Origin: Brachypterus glaber
Taxonomy: Eukaryota > Arthropoda > Insecta > Coleoptera > Kateretidae
NCBI GenBank assembly: GCA_958510825.1
Contig: OY294050.1
Coordinates: 44,281,249-44,345,248, forward strand
Direction of reading: 5' to 3'
DNA length: 64,000 nt
The stretch's first letter is position 1. Each line of letters starts with the position of its first letter. A program made the translations under genes and the position numbers. Positions 33,027 to 44,602 of this stretch are shown piece after piece. The notes beneath the pieces are model-generated. The model did not search any database. It saw only the letters and a program-made list of their open reading frames with translations, and was not told where the DNA came from.

Positions 33027-33709
33027 CATAGAGAAGGAAAGAGAACCATTAGTCCAGCCTGCGCAAGATTATTTTGTGACAGAACGGGGCAGCGAAATGA
33101 CGTAACGCAATATGTCTGACCTTGCGCAGTACGCATCTCTATCAACTGTGAAATGCTGTCGGTCGTAAAACAATTCATCACCCCAGTATTCATTTGTCTT
33201 ATCTCCAAAAATCGCCCAGTAAAAATCTTAAAATTACCAAAAATAGAGATATGGCAAACCAATACTGGGGTGACGAATTATTAGTAGTTTGTTTATACTG
33301 TCAGTACTGTCAGATCGTCGTTTGTTACTGTTTTTCGACTTGTACTGTGTTTTATTTGTTTTTTGTTGCATTTTTTTATAACTTTAAACCTAACCTGTAT
33401 TGTTGCTTTATGAAGAGCAAAGGGTCAATCCCTGGTGTACTCAAAGTAGATGTACAAAATCCCGAAACTCAAACACGCCTCGAAAAATTCTTATAAAATA
33501 ATTTTAAAAAACTATTTCGACGTTTCTTCGTAGATATTTACTGTTTTTTGTTGAATTTTTTACAATTTTTATTTGACACACAAAACTAAGGTTAAAAATA
33601 CTCGTCAAAAACAACAATAGTAGTGCGCATGTGCAAGTTTATCTCAGAAGCGCTAGGCACATTAGTTACAGTATTCCGCAACGGCTTTGGAGGTCTTTCC
33701 TTGTCTATG
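33027..33709 (-). mobile_element. MITE family H, copy 2, with 8-bp duplication
   Basis: Inverted relative to 30931-31561 and ~50 bp longer, the main difference being an extra block around 33080-33115. ATTAATTT lies on both sides (33019-33026, 33710-33717). An 8-bp duplication fits hAT or P-like transposases; the termini do not decide. An AGTGCGCATGTGC word lies at 33630-33642. Confidence 0.85.
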
Positions 33710-33717
33710 ATTAATTT

Positions 33718-34235
33718 GTTAAATAAGTTTGGTTAGGTTCATTCATTTAAAGTTGGGTATTAATATAATTCAAGGTTTGAAATAATAGAGGGAGATAGTT
33801 TCGCAAAATGTTGCTTATACAAGTTTATAATAGATGGTGCATAAGTTTTCCTTTTTTAACCATTAGGTGTTCTAAACACTGCTATATAACATTAAGTAAT
33901 CGTATTACCTACAGAACACTATTATAAAACTAGAGGTTTTATAATGGTTCCTTATAAAACCTGAGGTAATTAGGATACCTTCAGAATACTACTATAAAAC
34001 TTGAGGTTTTATAGAGGTTTTATAATGGTTTCTTATAAAACCTGAGGTAATTAGGTTACCTTTAGAATACTATTATAAAACTAGAGGTTTTATAATGTAT
34101 TTTTATATAACCTCAAGTAACCGTTACTATTGGTGTTTTTATAAAACCGTTTTAAAACCATTGGTAAATGTATCACCTTTATAAAACCTTTATAAAACCT
34201 CTCGTTACCAATAGTCCTATAAAATGCTACTTGGG
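33718..34235 (-). mobile_element. Right end of a CCCAAGTAGCA-ended element
   Basis: Ends ATGCTACTTGGG. Inside are several inverted and direct GGTTTTATAA / TTATAAAACC and GGTAAC words, including three ~70-bp units around CTATTATAAAACTAGAGG (33930-34100). See the inverted end at 22991. Confidence 0.5.
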
Positions 34236-34306
34236 TTTATATAGTTTTTTTTCTATAAGGAAAACAAAAAAAAAATTGCCCCAAACCCCTCATAAAAATA
34301 TTTTTC

Positions 34307-35598
34307 TATGGTCTGTTTCATGAAGCAAGATAGTAAATTAAAAATCGCACAGCGAATATTTTCAAAACAGATTCCAATATTGGATGTGCGAATATACTGC
34401 TTGGTTTATTTTATAAAACATAACTACCCTAGTAGAAATTTAACGTTAGAATAACGTTTTTCTAATGTTGGAAAACTGTATAAAAATTACGTTATAAAAT
34501 ATGTGCAAATGTTCCGCTTTTTAACGTTAGAATCAAACGTAAGTTACAAACGTTAATCTAACGTTAGATTTTTAAGTTAGAAATACGTTATAAGTACGTT
34601 TAATTTCTAACTTTCGGAGGCGTGGCCAACTAGGAAATTTCTACCTGCATCATAAAATGGCAGCTGGAGACAAATTTATTCATATAAATAAATCTTAATA
34701 TATTTTAGCAATCATAATATTTTTAAAGATAATTTCGTTACATTTATTTATAAAATAGTCATCTTTTTAGGTGGCCCTAAATATTTTTCGTGTAATAATC
34801 CTGTTATACTTCGATAAATACGTTTACCTCTCAGAAAAACTTTATATTTAGTTAGTTAATATTTATTTATACATTCAAAATCCTAAAATATTTTTTCAAT
34901 TCTAGTACAGCGTTGCCAGACTTTTGGGGGATAATATTTTTTTAAACTTATGGAAATAATAAATATAAAATTATATTGTAATTTAATTTATTTATAATAG
35001 ACAAATATTTGATTGTTAGATACATTATATTCAAGAACGATAGCGCATTAATAATATTACTATCTGTTTAATCAAGGAGAATAAAATCTTTTATTTTTTG
35101 CGCACTTTTTACGGGTAATCATCAAACCTAGGAACATAGCTGTCTGAAATTATTATTTTCTACTATAGCTTACGTATTAATAATGGAAATTTAAAAAATA
35201 TTTAAATAGAATAAGGTTAGAAAAAGGTTAGAATTTAGTTAGGAAACTAACGTTAGATTTATGTATTTTATAACGTTTTTTAGGAAACTAACGTTAGATT
35301 TATGTATTTTATAACGTTTTTGTCAAACGTTAGTTTTTAAGGTTAGATTTATATATTTTTTAACGTTTTTGTCAAACGTTAGTTTTTAAGTTTTTTATAT
35401 ATTTAATAACGTTTTTGTATAACGTTTGAGACTAAACATAAAAATTTCACTAATCTAATGTTAGGTTAAGTTAGATTTATGTACTTTTCTACCAGAGTAT
35501 ATTCTATACACAAACATATACTATTCAAACCTGTTGTAAAAATATTTACTGTGCGATTTTTAATTTACTATCTTGCTTGAAAAAAACAGACCATAGTA
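34307..35598. mobile_element. Inverted-repeat element containing MITE M3 copy 3
   Basis: CTATGGTCTGTTTCATGAAG...GCAAGATAGTAAATT and AAAATCGCACAG on the left recur inverted at 35550-35598. TA could flank it if the end is TGGTCTG. Without the inserted M3 copy only ~220 bp remain. The AAGCAAGATAGTA word resembles the ends of the element at 38936. Confidence 0.7.
34427..35497 (+). mobile_element. AACGTTAG-rich MITE (family M3), copy 3
   Basis: Starts CCCTAGTAGAAA and ends TTCTACCAGAG, with TA on both sides. It differs from copy 2 by ~150 extra bases around 34960-35120, and the GTTAGATTTATGTATTTTAT unit is tandemly duplicated near 35240-35310. Confidence 0.8.
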
Positions 35599-35823
35599 GC
35601 AGGTTTCTTTTGACAAATTGTCAGTGAATAATATTCTGACGCATTTTAAAGCTTTTTTGTAATAAATTACTGGTTTTATGGTAAAAAGGAATAAAATAGA
35701 TATTTAACTTGGGCAATATGATAAAATAGAATAAAGGAAAGCGCAACAGAAATAATTCTTAAGGAGTAAATTAGTGAAAGACGTGAAGTAAGTTATTTGC
35801 TTTGTATCCTGGTTAAAAGTATA

Positions 35824-37805
35824 CACACTGAAAGAAATTACATTGAAAAGGTGTAAAAAAATACACTCTATAAATGTGTAAATCTTACACCTTTATATAA
35901 ATGTACATCAACATTGATGTGACACTACACAGGTGAGGTGATTTTGATCTAGAGTGTGTATTTTTACATCCATACCTTCTGCAACAATACACTCGGAGCT
36001 CAAGAAAGTGTATTTTAATAAACATACCTTTAGCAACAATACACCCGAAGTGTAAAAATCACTCTTCTGATGTACAAGCCAGCCAATCCCGGGCGTTAAG
36101 CTAGTCACTTGACTCGAGAAGCCAGAATTCCTGCTTCATTGAGTCTGGAGGCTGAGGACCATTATAATTCTTTACGTTTGTAAGAGCGTACGTATAATTT
36201 TGTGTGTGCTAGATTTTTCAAAGAAATAATTGGTAAGTGTTGATTAAAAGTAAATATTAAAAAAGTGTGATTAATACAATATCCTTAAAACATACATTTT
36301 ATAACATTTTACTTATATAGGCGGTAACACTGGCCTGCAAATTTTGAGTTGTTAAGACTTTTTTGTATGTTTTCTGTTTCTATTTTATATTGGTACTTTT
36401 TGTAGCGCTGATTACGAATATACGTTTTATTTTTCTGTTGCATATTTTTTCCATAAAACACTATTCATAAATAGAAAAATAACAAAATAGTTATTCTATT
36501 TTTTTTAATAAATTGAAGGGTTTTAGGTAAAAAGTATATTTACGCGTTGGTGTAAACTTTACACACTGGATGTAAAAATATAATACACACCGCATTTATA
36601 TTAACGCTTCGAGTGTAAATTCACATCAGCAGCAGCTGCAAGTGGATGTAAAAATGTATCTCAGTGCAGGGTGTTCCGTAAGGAAAAGGAAATATTTTGA
36701 GGATGTGTTCTAGAGGTCAAAATAAAAAAAAGTTCCATAAACAATGTCCAAAAACGACTCCTAAGGGAGCTACTTCAAAAGGGGTTCCAAAATTTCGATT
36801 TTTATTAATAACTTAGTAACCCTTTGTATTATAGCATCGAAGTTTAGCATGTGATATATGATTTATAAGGCCTATCAGCCAATGGTATATGCAAGTAGTT
36901 ACTTCAACCAGGGGCGTCCGTAACGGGGGGTCTTATCACTTTTTTGCCCCAAACTTTTTTTGTTTAACTTTTTTGTAGATTTATTTTTAGAATAGTATTA
37001 CTTAGCTAAGAACACATAAAAAGGTACTCTTGTTGTAATACCGTAGGATTAACTGTTTTCGAGAAAAATAGAATTAAAGGCAAAACTACACCTTCGTAGA
37101 ACCAAAAATTAAACACTAAAATGTTAAAAATCAACATTTCAATAATGCAGGGTGATTCTACATAAAAAGCTAAGAAAAAAAGTTTTTATACATGTAGGTC
37201 CAAAAATCGATTTTAAAGGTACCATGACTATTTAAAAAATTTGGAGGCCATAACTCACGTAGCGTTGATTTTTGGAATTTCGTGTATGAAAACTTTTTTT
37301 TTAGTATTTCGTATACAGTAACTCTACACTATTGAAGTTTTGGTTTTCAATATTTTAGTGTTTAATTTTTCGTCCCCGAAACTTTTGCCTTTGTCTTTTT
37401 CTCAAAAACGGTTAAACCTAAAGTATTACAGCAAAAGGACCTTTTTAATGTATTTTTACCTCAGGAATAGTATTCTAATAATAAACCCACAAAAATTAAC
37501 CAGAAAAAAGTTTGGGGCAAAAAAGTGATAAGACAACTCATTTCGCACGCCCCTGGTTTAAGAACTGCACGCAAATACCATTGACTGATAGACCTTATTA
37601 ACAATAGATTACATGCAAAACCTTGTTGCTATAACACAAAGGGTTCCTTAGTTATTAATTAAAAATCGAATTTATGGAACCCCTTTGAAGGGACGTAGCT
37701 CCCTTACGATTGATTTTTGGACATATGTTTATGGGAACTTTTTTTCTTATTTTGACCTCTAGAATACATCCTTAAAATATTTCCCTTTCCTCACGGAACA
37801 CCCTG
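35824..37805. mobile_element. CAGGGTGTTCC foldback element, TA-flanked, split by a MITE
   Basis: Outer flanks are TA (35822-35823, 37806-37807). The first two bases CA are separated from GGGTGTTCCG by the MITE at 35826-36666, which duplicated CA. The right end reads CGGAACACCCTG. The arms match for ~290 bp each (GGAAATATTTTGAGGATG, CTAAGGGAGCTAC, CCCTTTGTATTATAGCA against their complements). Net length ~1.14 kb, no transposase. Tc1/mariner-type by TA duplication. Confidence 0.85.
35826..36666 (+). mobile_element. CAC-ended MITE family F3 with CA duplication
   Basis: Starts CACTGAAAGAAATTACA and ends TGTATCTCAGTG. CA is duplicated at 35824-35825 and 36667-36668. The interior has repeated TACACT/GTGTA words (AAAGGTGTAAAAAAATACACT). 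CACTG ends with a 2-bp duplication fit CACTA/EnSpm. Confidence 0.8.
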
Positions 37806-37807
37806 TA

Positions 37808-38935
37808 TAAAATTAAACAAAATAATGAAATAAGAAGAAAAGCAGAATAGAAATAAGTTTTAAGGGAATAATTGTAAAATAACTAGCGATTTGGATCCCG
37901 AAAGAGTTAACCCTTAATTGTGTACAGTAAAAGTACAGTTGAATCCGAAAAAAAAACAAGATTGAAAATTTAGTTGCGTAAATTCAATAATTACAATACA
38001 ACAAAGCCGTTGTCATGTTGACAATATTTGTCAAAATTACTTATAATAATTAGAAGTTAGAAATGCGTCAAGAAATGTTAATAAATCTCAAACTATTAGT
38101 ATATTGGAAGCAGGATGTAAGGAAGTTATTGTGGCTAGTGATCTCTATAGAGACCTTTAATTGTGGCAAGGTTATTTAGTGTTTCGGAGAGTTGTGTTAA
38201 GATCATAGAAAAAAGAATAATGGTTAAGATTGAAGAAAAAATAGATGGGGGAGGAAAGGGCGTGCACATTCGGAAAGAAAGATTTCAAATGAAATACAGG
38301 ATGAAAATTTACTTAATTATTTGGGAGAATACCATTTACAAGAAGCGGTGCATGCTATAAACAATAAAAATTTTCCTGGGTCAAAAACCATCGCCCGTCG
38401 CCGCATCGATAGATTCCAAGATTAAAAAAGCGAAAAAAAAAACCTCCGGAAAAACCTTTTTTTTAACGAAAATCATAATTTTCATAAATTATATGGTTAC
38501 TAGAGTTCAAATTTTTATTTTTTCATAAGATTTAATAAATATTGTGTTTTAATTTTTGATTTGATTAAATATTCTAAATGTTTTTTCAGTTTATTAATAT
38601 TATTATTTTTTAATATTCGACATTATTCGCATGCATTTTCTGTAATAAACTTTAAACTGACAATTAATTGTCAAATTAATCTAACCTATTTCTTAAAATT
38701 CTACTTAAACTATAAAATAATTAGTAAAATTGACATTTTAGCATATTTACATCTTGCGTTTTTTGTGGGTCCAACTGTACCAAAATTCTTTGATACATAA
38801 AAGAAGAAATTGAATATGTTTTAAAGACTAAATTAACGAACGTTATTTAACATATTCCAGAATTTTAACTTTTTTTGTAACGGAATTCATATTAAAACTC
38901 AACAGCTTAATAAAAAAAGTAAAACAGAACAGAAC
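37808..38935. other. No confident gene
   Basis: One frame near 38280-38400 gives NEIQDENLLNYLGEYH then QEAVHAINNKNFPGSKT with stops nearby; it could be a transposon-ORF scrap. The rest is AT-rich and featureless. Confidence 0.35.
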
Positions 38936-39537
38936 CTTAGTTATACTCCGTCCAGTTATGCAAGATAGTAAGGGATGCGGCCCATTTTACACCACAGAAC
39001 GCATAAATAGCATAATTATGCATAAATCGTAGTGTATCAAAAATTTAACAGATGTCGGTACTGTTTTCCTGGAAAGGGCCTATCCAAAGACTCGCATAAC
39101 AAGCATAGTACATAAAAATGGCGATGTCAGGATTGGCTTGATGTGTCGTCATGTATCTTGTATTGGTTGTTATCCGAGCCTGTGGATAGGCCTTAATTTG
39201 TAATTGTAACCTAAAAATTTGACGATTTCCTTGTGTTCAATATAATTTACGTTTGTACAATATGTAGAATATGCTAATTTAGTGTGAGTGTATGAAGAAT
39301 AAACCAAAAAAGTATCATACCTTTTTCAATACCATACAAAATAACATTAAGTATAACCATTTTTTTATATAACTTTCTCTTCTTTTATTAGCTTTAACGA
39401 CCGTCAATCATTGCCACAGACAAAAAATGTCACAACATTTTTTATGTTAAAAGGTAGGAGTTTTTAACCAATGATGTAGCTTAAAAATCGCGGGAATTTT
39501 AAACTACTATCTTGCATAATTGGACGAACTATAGTTA
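38936..39537. mobile_element. MITE with ~32-bp TIRs (GTCCAATTATGCAAGATAGTA)
   Basis: The left end has TATACTCCGTCCAGTTATGC then AAGATAGTA; the right end is the near-complement (TACTATCTTGCATAATTGGACGAACTATAG). TTAG sits at both borders, so a 3-4-bp TTA(G) duplication is possible, suggesting Harbinger. ~600 bp, noncoding. Confidence 0.65.
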
Positions 39538-39866
39538 GAAAGTAGTGAAATTCCGTGTTTCTGCATAGAATAAATTATCCAAAATAAATATCATATGACT
39601 GAAAAATTAATAAAAAAAAAGGAATGATGAATCCAGTGTAAAGTTTGGTAGCCACTGGCACAAATTTTAAACTTACCGCTCTTTACTAGTGCTTTTATAT
39701 TTAGTAGTTAAGTTGAATATCATTATTACCGACTGAGATATAAAAAAAAGACGTTGAAATATGTTTAGTTTTTCTGTAACGTTTTTATAGAAAAATAGAG
39801 TAATAATAAGTAATATTTTCGTGGTATTCTTTAAAAAAAAGGCATTGAGAAATAGAAATGTTAATA

Positions 39867-39880
39867 GGTTATCGGCCCAG
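39867..39880 (+). other. Copia-type primer binding site
   Basis: GGTTATCGGCCCAG is one base from the site complementary to an internal part of initiator tRNA-Met used by copia elements. It lies ~110 bp upstream of copia-like gag. The upstream LTR should end near 39865, but no second LTR copy exists here to define it. Confidence 0.6.
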
Positions 39881-39981
39881 ATAACGCAGAGAAGAAGAAA
39901 ATATAGAAAGAAGTAAGAAATAGAAATAAGCCCACGAGGTCAAGATTGAAATAAGAATTAAACAAAAATGAAGTTTACCAC

Positions 39982-41317
39982 AGCTTTCGGCGAACAACTT
40001 TGGCAACTGGAAGTTTCGCGTGAAATGTTTATTGGAAGAAAAACAAGTAAGTTTTACTCTAGATCAAGAAGAAACAGATATTGAAGGTCAAGATGAAATA
40101 GAAAGATTTAAGCTAAAAGATGCGCTTGCAAAATCGATTATTGTACAGTGTTTGACTGATAAACACCTCGATATGGTCAAAGATGCAAAGACGGCAAAGA
40201 AAATAATGATATCACTGGATGAAATATTTGAAAGAAAAAGTGTGTTCTCAAAGTTACACTTAAAGAAAAAGTTGCTTCAATTAAAATGCGGTCAAAACGA
40301 AAAATTGGAAGACCACTTTTTTAAATTCGACTCATTAATTAGAGATTTAGAAAATGCAGATTGCAAAATAGATGAAAACGACAAAGTATGTCATTTGTTA
40401 TTAACAATGCCAGAAAAATATAATGCTGTTATAACGGCAATAGAAACCGTAAGTACAAAGGAAGCTACATTAGAGTTTGTTAAATCTAGACTAAAATTTT
40501 GTGGAAAGAAAAGTAGAGATCAAAGCTACGCAGAAGAAAGTGAAGCTGCATTTAAGTCTAATTTTCAATTTAAATGCCACCACTGTGGAAAAATGGGACA
40601 TAAAATAGCTGACTGTTTGACAAAGAATAGAAATAGAGGTAGATATTCAAGAGGAAACAGAAGAGGAAGTATGCAACCTTCGGCCCATCAAAGTTATAGT
40701 GAAAAAAAGGAAAATGAAAGTAAGGAAATTACATTTGTAGCCCTAAGCAGTATTGGCAATAATCAAAAAAAGTTTGTTATCGATTCAGGGGCAACAGAAC
40801 ACCTTGTGTCTACTAATTTGGAAAAATATATGAGAAGTGTTGAGAAATTAAATAAACAAATAAAGCATTAATTGTAAAAGATTTACCTCAGAATTTGTTA
40901 TCGGTAAGAAAATTAGTCAAAAAAGGAATAAAAGTAACTTTTACAAAAACCGAAGTAAAAATTGAACGACCTATAGGAAAAATAGAATTTAAAATTATCT
41001 GTAAGAAAGAAAATGGCTTATACGTACTGGAAATGGACTACGAAAATAAAAATCATGAAGTAAAAAGTTATGTAACGACTAGTGGGGTAACTTGGCATCG
41101 TAGATTGGTTCATCTTAACAGAGAATGTCTTAAATTATTAAATTTACCCACGACAAACGAAAAGTGTTCTACATGTATAGAAGGAAAAGGTAGTAGAAAA
41201 CCTTTTTATAAAGTTGAAATAAAAACTACTAAAATTGGAGAATTGATACATTCAGATTTAGGTGGTTCAGTAGCCACAGAAACTCCTAGTGGATTTAAAT
41301 ACTATCAAGTAATCATG
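39982..41317 (+). pseudogene. Copia-type gag-pol fragment, part 1
   Basis: From ~39982 the frame reads LPQLSANNFGNWKFRVKCLL, the copia Gag start; the nearest ATG (39969) is out of frame. Gag continues to a CCHC knuckle (C-x2-C-x4-H-x4-C near 40590) and protease FVIDSGATEHLVS, then stops at 40871. About 50 residues are missing before the frame resumes at 40868 as LIVKDLPQNLLSVRKL. The integrase zinc domain (H-x4-H, CSTC) and the first integrase Asp (LIHSDLGG) follow. MITE F1 copy 3 cuts it at 41318. RT and RNase H are absent. Confidence 0.9.
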
Positions 41318-42174
41318 CACGGTAAAAATAAATTACATTAAATTACATATTCCCTAAATGGTAATATGTTGCCATTGACCGGAATGGTAAAAATTACATA
41401 GTCCATAATGGTAATATTTTGCACAGACCGGAACGGTAAAAATTACATAGTCCAGAATGGTAATATTTTGCATAGACCGGAACGCTAAAAATTACATAGT
41501 CAAGAATGGTTTGGACTTGAAATTTGAAAAAAAATATTTACTACTTAGAAAATATTTGTTCCAAATTACAAGTCTCTGTGTTAAAGCTTTTTTGAAATAT
41601 CGTAGCGTAAAGTTCATTTGGTTTAATAAACCAAACGATTTGCACCCTTAGTACGAGTATAAACTGCTTACATCTTTCTTTAAAGATCTATTGGTTGATA
41701 AAGATCGTAATTTATAATGAACGTAAATTTTAGACCACAAATAAAGCATTTAAATATCGTACATAAATAATATTTACCTTTTTTACACTTTTGACACTTT
41801 AACCTAGCAGCATGCGTCGCTATCTCTCTAACAATAACAATATTAAACGGTCCGTCTCATGATGCGACGCCTCTTGGTTATTGTCCAAAGCGCACGCGCA
41901 TCTTAAAATAACATAGCCCGACATTGTAAAATCATGTAAAAATATGTAAATCAATGTAAATATATTTTTTTACATTATTTTACATTCTTTTACATTCTTT
42001 TACATTCTTTTACATTATTTTACATTATTTTACATTATTTTGCATTATTTTACATTATTTTACATTCTTTTACATAAATTCATGAATTATGCATAGTCCA
42101 AAATAGTAAATTTACTATTCCGTACTATGCAAATTCATGTATTTTTACATTATTTTACATGCTGTTTTACAGTG
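41318..42174 (+). mobile_element. CAC-ended MITE family F1, copy 3, inside copia integrase
   Basis: CACGGTAAAAATAAATTACA to GCTGTTTTACAGTG. TG is duplicated at 41316-41317 and 42175-42176. Removing element and one TG rejoins the reading frame ...YYQVIM and DDFSHFTQV, which fixes both borders exactly. Same internal minisatellite, GCGCACGCGC core and TTTTACAT repeats as the other copies. Confidence 0.92.
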
Positions 42175-42217
42175 TGGACGACTTTTCACATTTTACTCAA
42201 GTCAAGTTATTAAAAAG
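42175..42217 (+). pseudogene. Copia-type fragment, part 2
   Basis: Codons for DDFSHFTQVKLLK continue the integrase core interrupted at 41317, then the sequence leaves the element. The remainder of pol is deleted. Confidence 0.85.
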
Positions 42218-42309
42218 AATAATTTAATATAAAATAAAAATAAAGTAAAGTTGTATTTACTTGTTTAGAGAGTTTAATATTTATCATACTAATACATTCT
42301 TTAAAAATT

Positions 42310-42504
42310 ATGGTTGATTTATCAGTTTCGGATCCTGATTTGGACGAGTGTACACCACCAGAAATCAGGAGTGCAAACCAAACATACCAAACCCTCCTTC
42401 CCGAAAAGTCCAAAGAAAAATACGAGCTGCAGTACAAGAAGTTTATGGATTGGGTACTAAAAACTAATCGTAAAAAGATTATGGAAAACGTTGTTTCAGG
42501 TTAA
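42310..42504 (+). CDS. Possible first exon of a tyrosine-recombinase-like (Crypton-type) protein
   Basis: A 64-codon frame, M-VDLSVSDPDLDECTPPEI, then LLPEKSKEKYELQYKKFMDW. The 'LP-x-KS-x-x-x-Y-x-x-x-Y-x-x-F-x-x-W' helix is typical of the N-terminal core-binding region of insect Crypton/KIAA1958-like recombinases. It ends at TTTCAGGTTAAAAAA, a plausible splice donor, just before a stop. A shorter relative is at 53711. No catalytic domain nearby, so probably a remnant. Confidence 0.5.
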   Translation: MVDLSVSDPDLDECTPPEIRSANQTYQTLLPEKSKEKYELQYKKFMDWVLKTNRKKIMENVVSG

Positions 42505-42703
42505 AAAAACACCCGGTATATATGAAACTCTGTTATATTTTATTTTTATCAAAAAATTATTAGGAAAAAACTGGTATAACATATAAATTTGTTAAATGAA
42601 TGCCAAAATTTTATGGAAGTTCCTAAGATTGTGGATAAATGAAGGCAGCCATTACAAATAAATGATCCAGTTCCAAGATTTCAAAATTTCAAGTACCTAT
42701 AAT

Positions 42704-42835
42704 TCTCAGCAGAATCATTTGGATTTATGTTTTTTGTCAAAATCATTGGAGAGTCCCTATCACAAGCTTCTAAGCTTATTTGGGACTCTCCATGAATCTG
42801 TAGTTTATAAATAAATAAATAAAAATAAATAAATA
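42704..42835 (+). mobile_element. LINE/SINE 3' end with perfect 10-bp hairpin
   Basis: GGAGAGTCCC at 42751-42760 pairs with GGGACTCTCC at 42781-42790 around an AAGCTT repeat. An AAATAAATAAATAAAAATAAATAAA tail follows. Same family as 7964-8165. Confidence 0.65.
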
Positions 42836-42859
42836 TATATAATAATATATTCGAATATA

Positions 42860-44350
42860 AAATGGCTCCGTTGATATAATTTTTCACAATAATTAAAAGA
42901 AAAAATTGTGTTTGAGGTTAATCTGGCCGCCATCTTGATTTTTAATAACAGTTAAAACATACTTTCTCCATATTAAAATTAAATGCTCTTTAAAATGTTG
43001 GTAACAAAAAAAAACATAGGTTAATTAGAAACCGAATTATATATATTTTTTAAATATTTTGGAGGATGTTTGGCAAAAGTCGAAAAAATGACCCAGCCTA
43101 ATATTTCAAAGAAATTGTTTTTCGGAAAAATCAATTTGCATTTGTTAAATGAAACTATTTTAGGAACGTATGCAAAATTTAAGCAAAATCGGAGAGGTGA
43201 AGTCGAACATCTGTCCTATTTAAAAAAGAATATCCCCTAAATTTTGCTAATTACGCGATTTTAGCTGTTTTTGGGCGTTCGTAGCTCCGTTGCTTTTGAT
43301 GGTAGAAAATCAAATATGGTATCAAATTTAAAGAAAATTTTGTCTTCTACAAAATCGAAAATAACTCGTTTTGCGCTTAAGTGCACTGAAACGGAGTTAT
43401 AGGCGAACAACTGAAAAAAGTGCGAATTTTCGGCGGATTTTCCAAGATAGCGGAGGAAGCAGAGGGGGTGGGGTGAAGAAAACTTGGATTTTTCACTATC
43501 TAGCCGACCTAGACAACATATTAAAAATCTAGAACTACCGGACATTTTGTAGGGTACTCCTCCTTTTTTGGCCTCTATTCACTGAGCTAAAAGAAAAAGT
43601 CTGATTGACCTAATTTTTTTCGTTTTTCGCAAAAATAAATCTAAAAAATTTAGAAAAAAAAAGTTTTTTTTTGAGTTAAAAAAAATATATATTTTTTTTA
43701 TTATTTTTTTTTAAGCATTTGGGAAAATTCAATATACCGTTTACTGTGAATAGTATATAATGGAAAGCGTAGCATTAGGTACATATCTTCACGGCTTTTC
43801 ATTTTATACCACCCAGAAAAGTTTTAACCTTTTTATAGAGAAGACAAAATTCTCATTGCCCAGTCTACTATCCGTGACAAATGAATTGACACGTGGGTTT
43901 GCGATCTAATTTCTCAAAATAAACTGGATCAATTTTAATGAAACAAAATTTAATCGATAGAACATTTATTTCTACATTATTTCTATACAAAAAAAATTCT
44001 AGCTTTTTTGGCATATGAGATATCAAGTAATAAACAAAAAAAATACATGTTTTTAGCGATATTTTAGGAACACCCATGTTTAATTAACCTGTAACTTTAA
44101 TGGTGAGTACCCAATTTTGTTGAAATTTTTTTCACGTAAAGAACACTTCTTTGGTAAAAGCTGGTAAAAATTTTGTTTGAAAAAAATTAATAGTTTAGGA
44201 GATTTTTTCAAAAATTTAAGAGCACATTATTTCTGTTTGCATAATAGCCACTAAAATTTTTTTTGCACCAAAAGTTAGATTAAGGCCTTATTAAGGCAAT
44301 AAAATAAAGTTATTACTAAAATGTATTTTTTTTAAGTATTTTATCCGGTG
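42860..44350. repeat. Noncoding repeat-derived sequence
   Basis: 43485-43627 recurs directly at 48125-48190 plus 48617-48690. 43720-43762 recurs near 54040-54090 (CATTTGGGAAAA, TTTACTGTGAATA). 43868-43898 matches 47478-47510 inverted (ACGTGTCA, TTCATTTGTCAC, GATAGTAGA). No coherent protein. Confidence 0.5.
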
Positions 44351-44384
44351 TGAACGCTTTGAAAAATAAATTTTAATCGCCGTT

Positions 44385-44472
44385 CAGAGAGGCGAGGAGA
44401 CGGAAGCGGAACTCCGTGTCGGCAAGCGCGCAGACAGCTTCGCTCACGTATTCAGTTTACTATTTGAACGAA
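44385..44472. other. Short GC-rich, CpG-containing patch
   Basis: GAGGCGAGGAGACGGAAGCG then GGCAAGCGCGCAGACAG stands out from AT-rich surroundings. It lies on the 3' side of the transposase remnant at 44603. Role unknown. Confidence 0.4.
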
Positions 44473-44602
44473 GCGGTACATTTATTTTTATACTTGATTT
44501 TTTTATTACCTTAAACGTTTTACATTTTAAGCAATATTTTATTACACAAGTAGTGTATTATTAAAAAGTCGAATAAAACAGAGAATGATTATGCGTACAA
44601 AA

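Noticed and set aside
38163..38360. 65-codon Lys-rich frame
   Set aside because: Composition explained by A-richness; a neighbouring frame looks slightly more protein-like but is broken.
43261..43545. 94-codon minus frame
   Set aside because: Partly inside the dispersed repeat shared with 48125; no motif.
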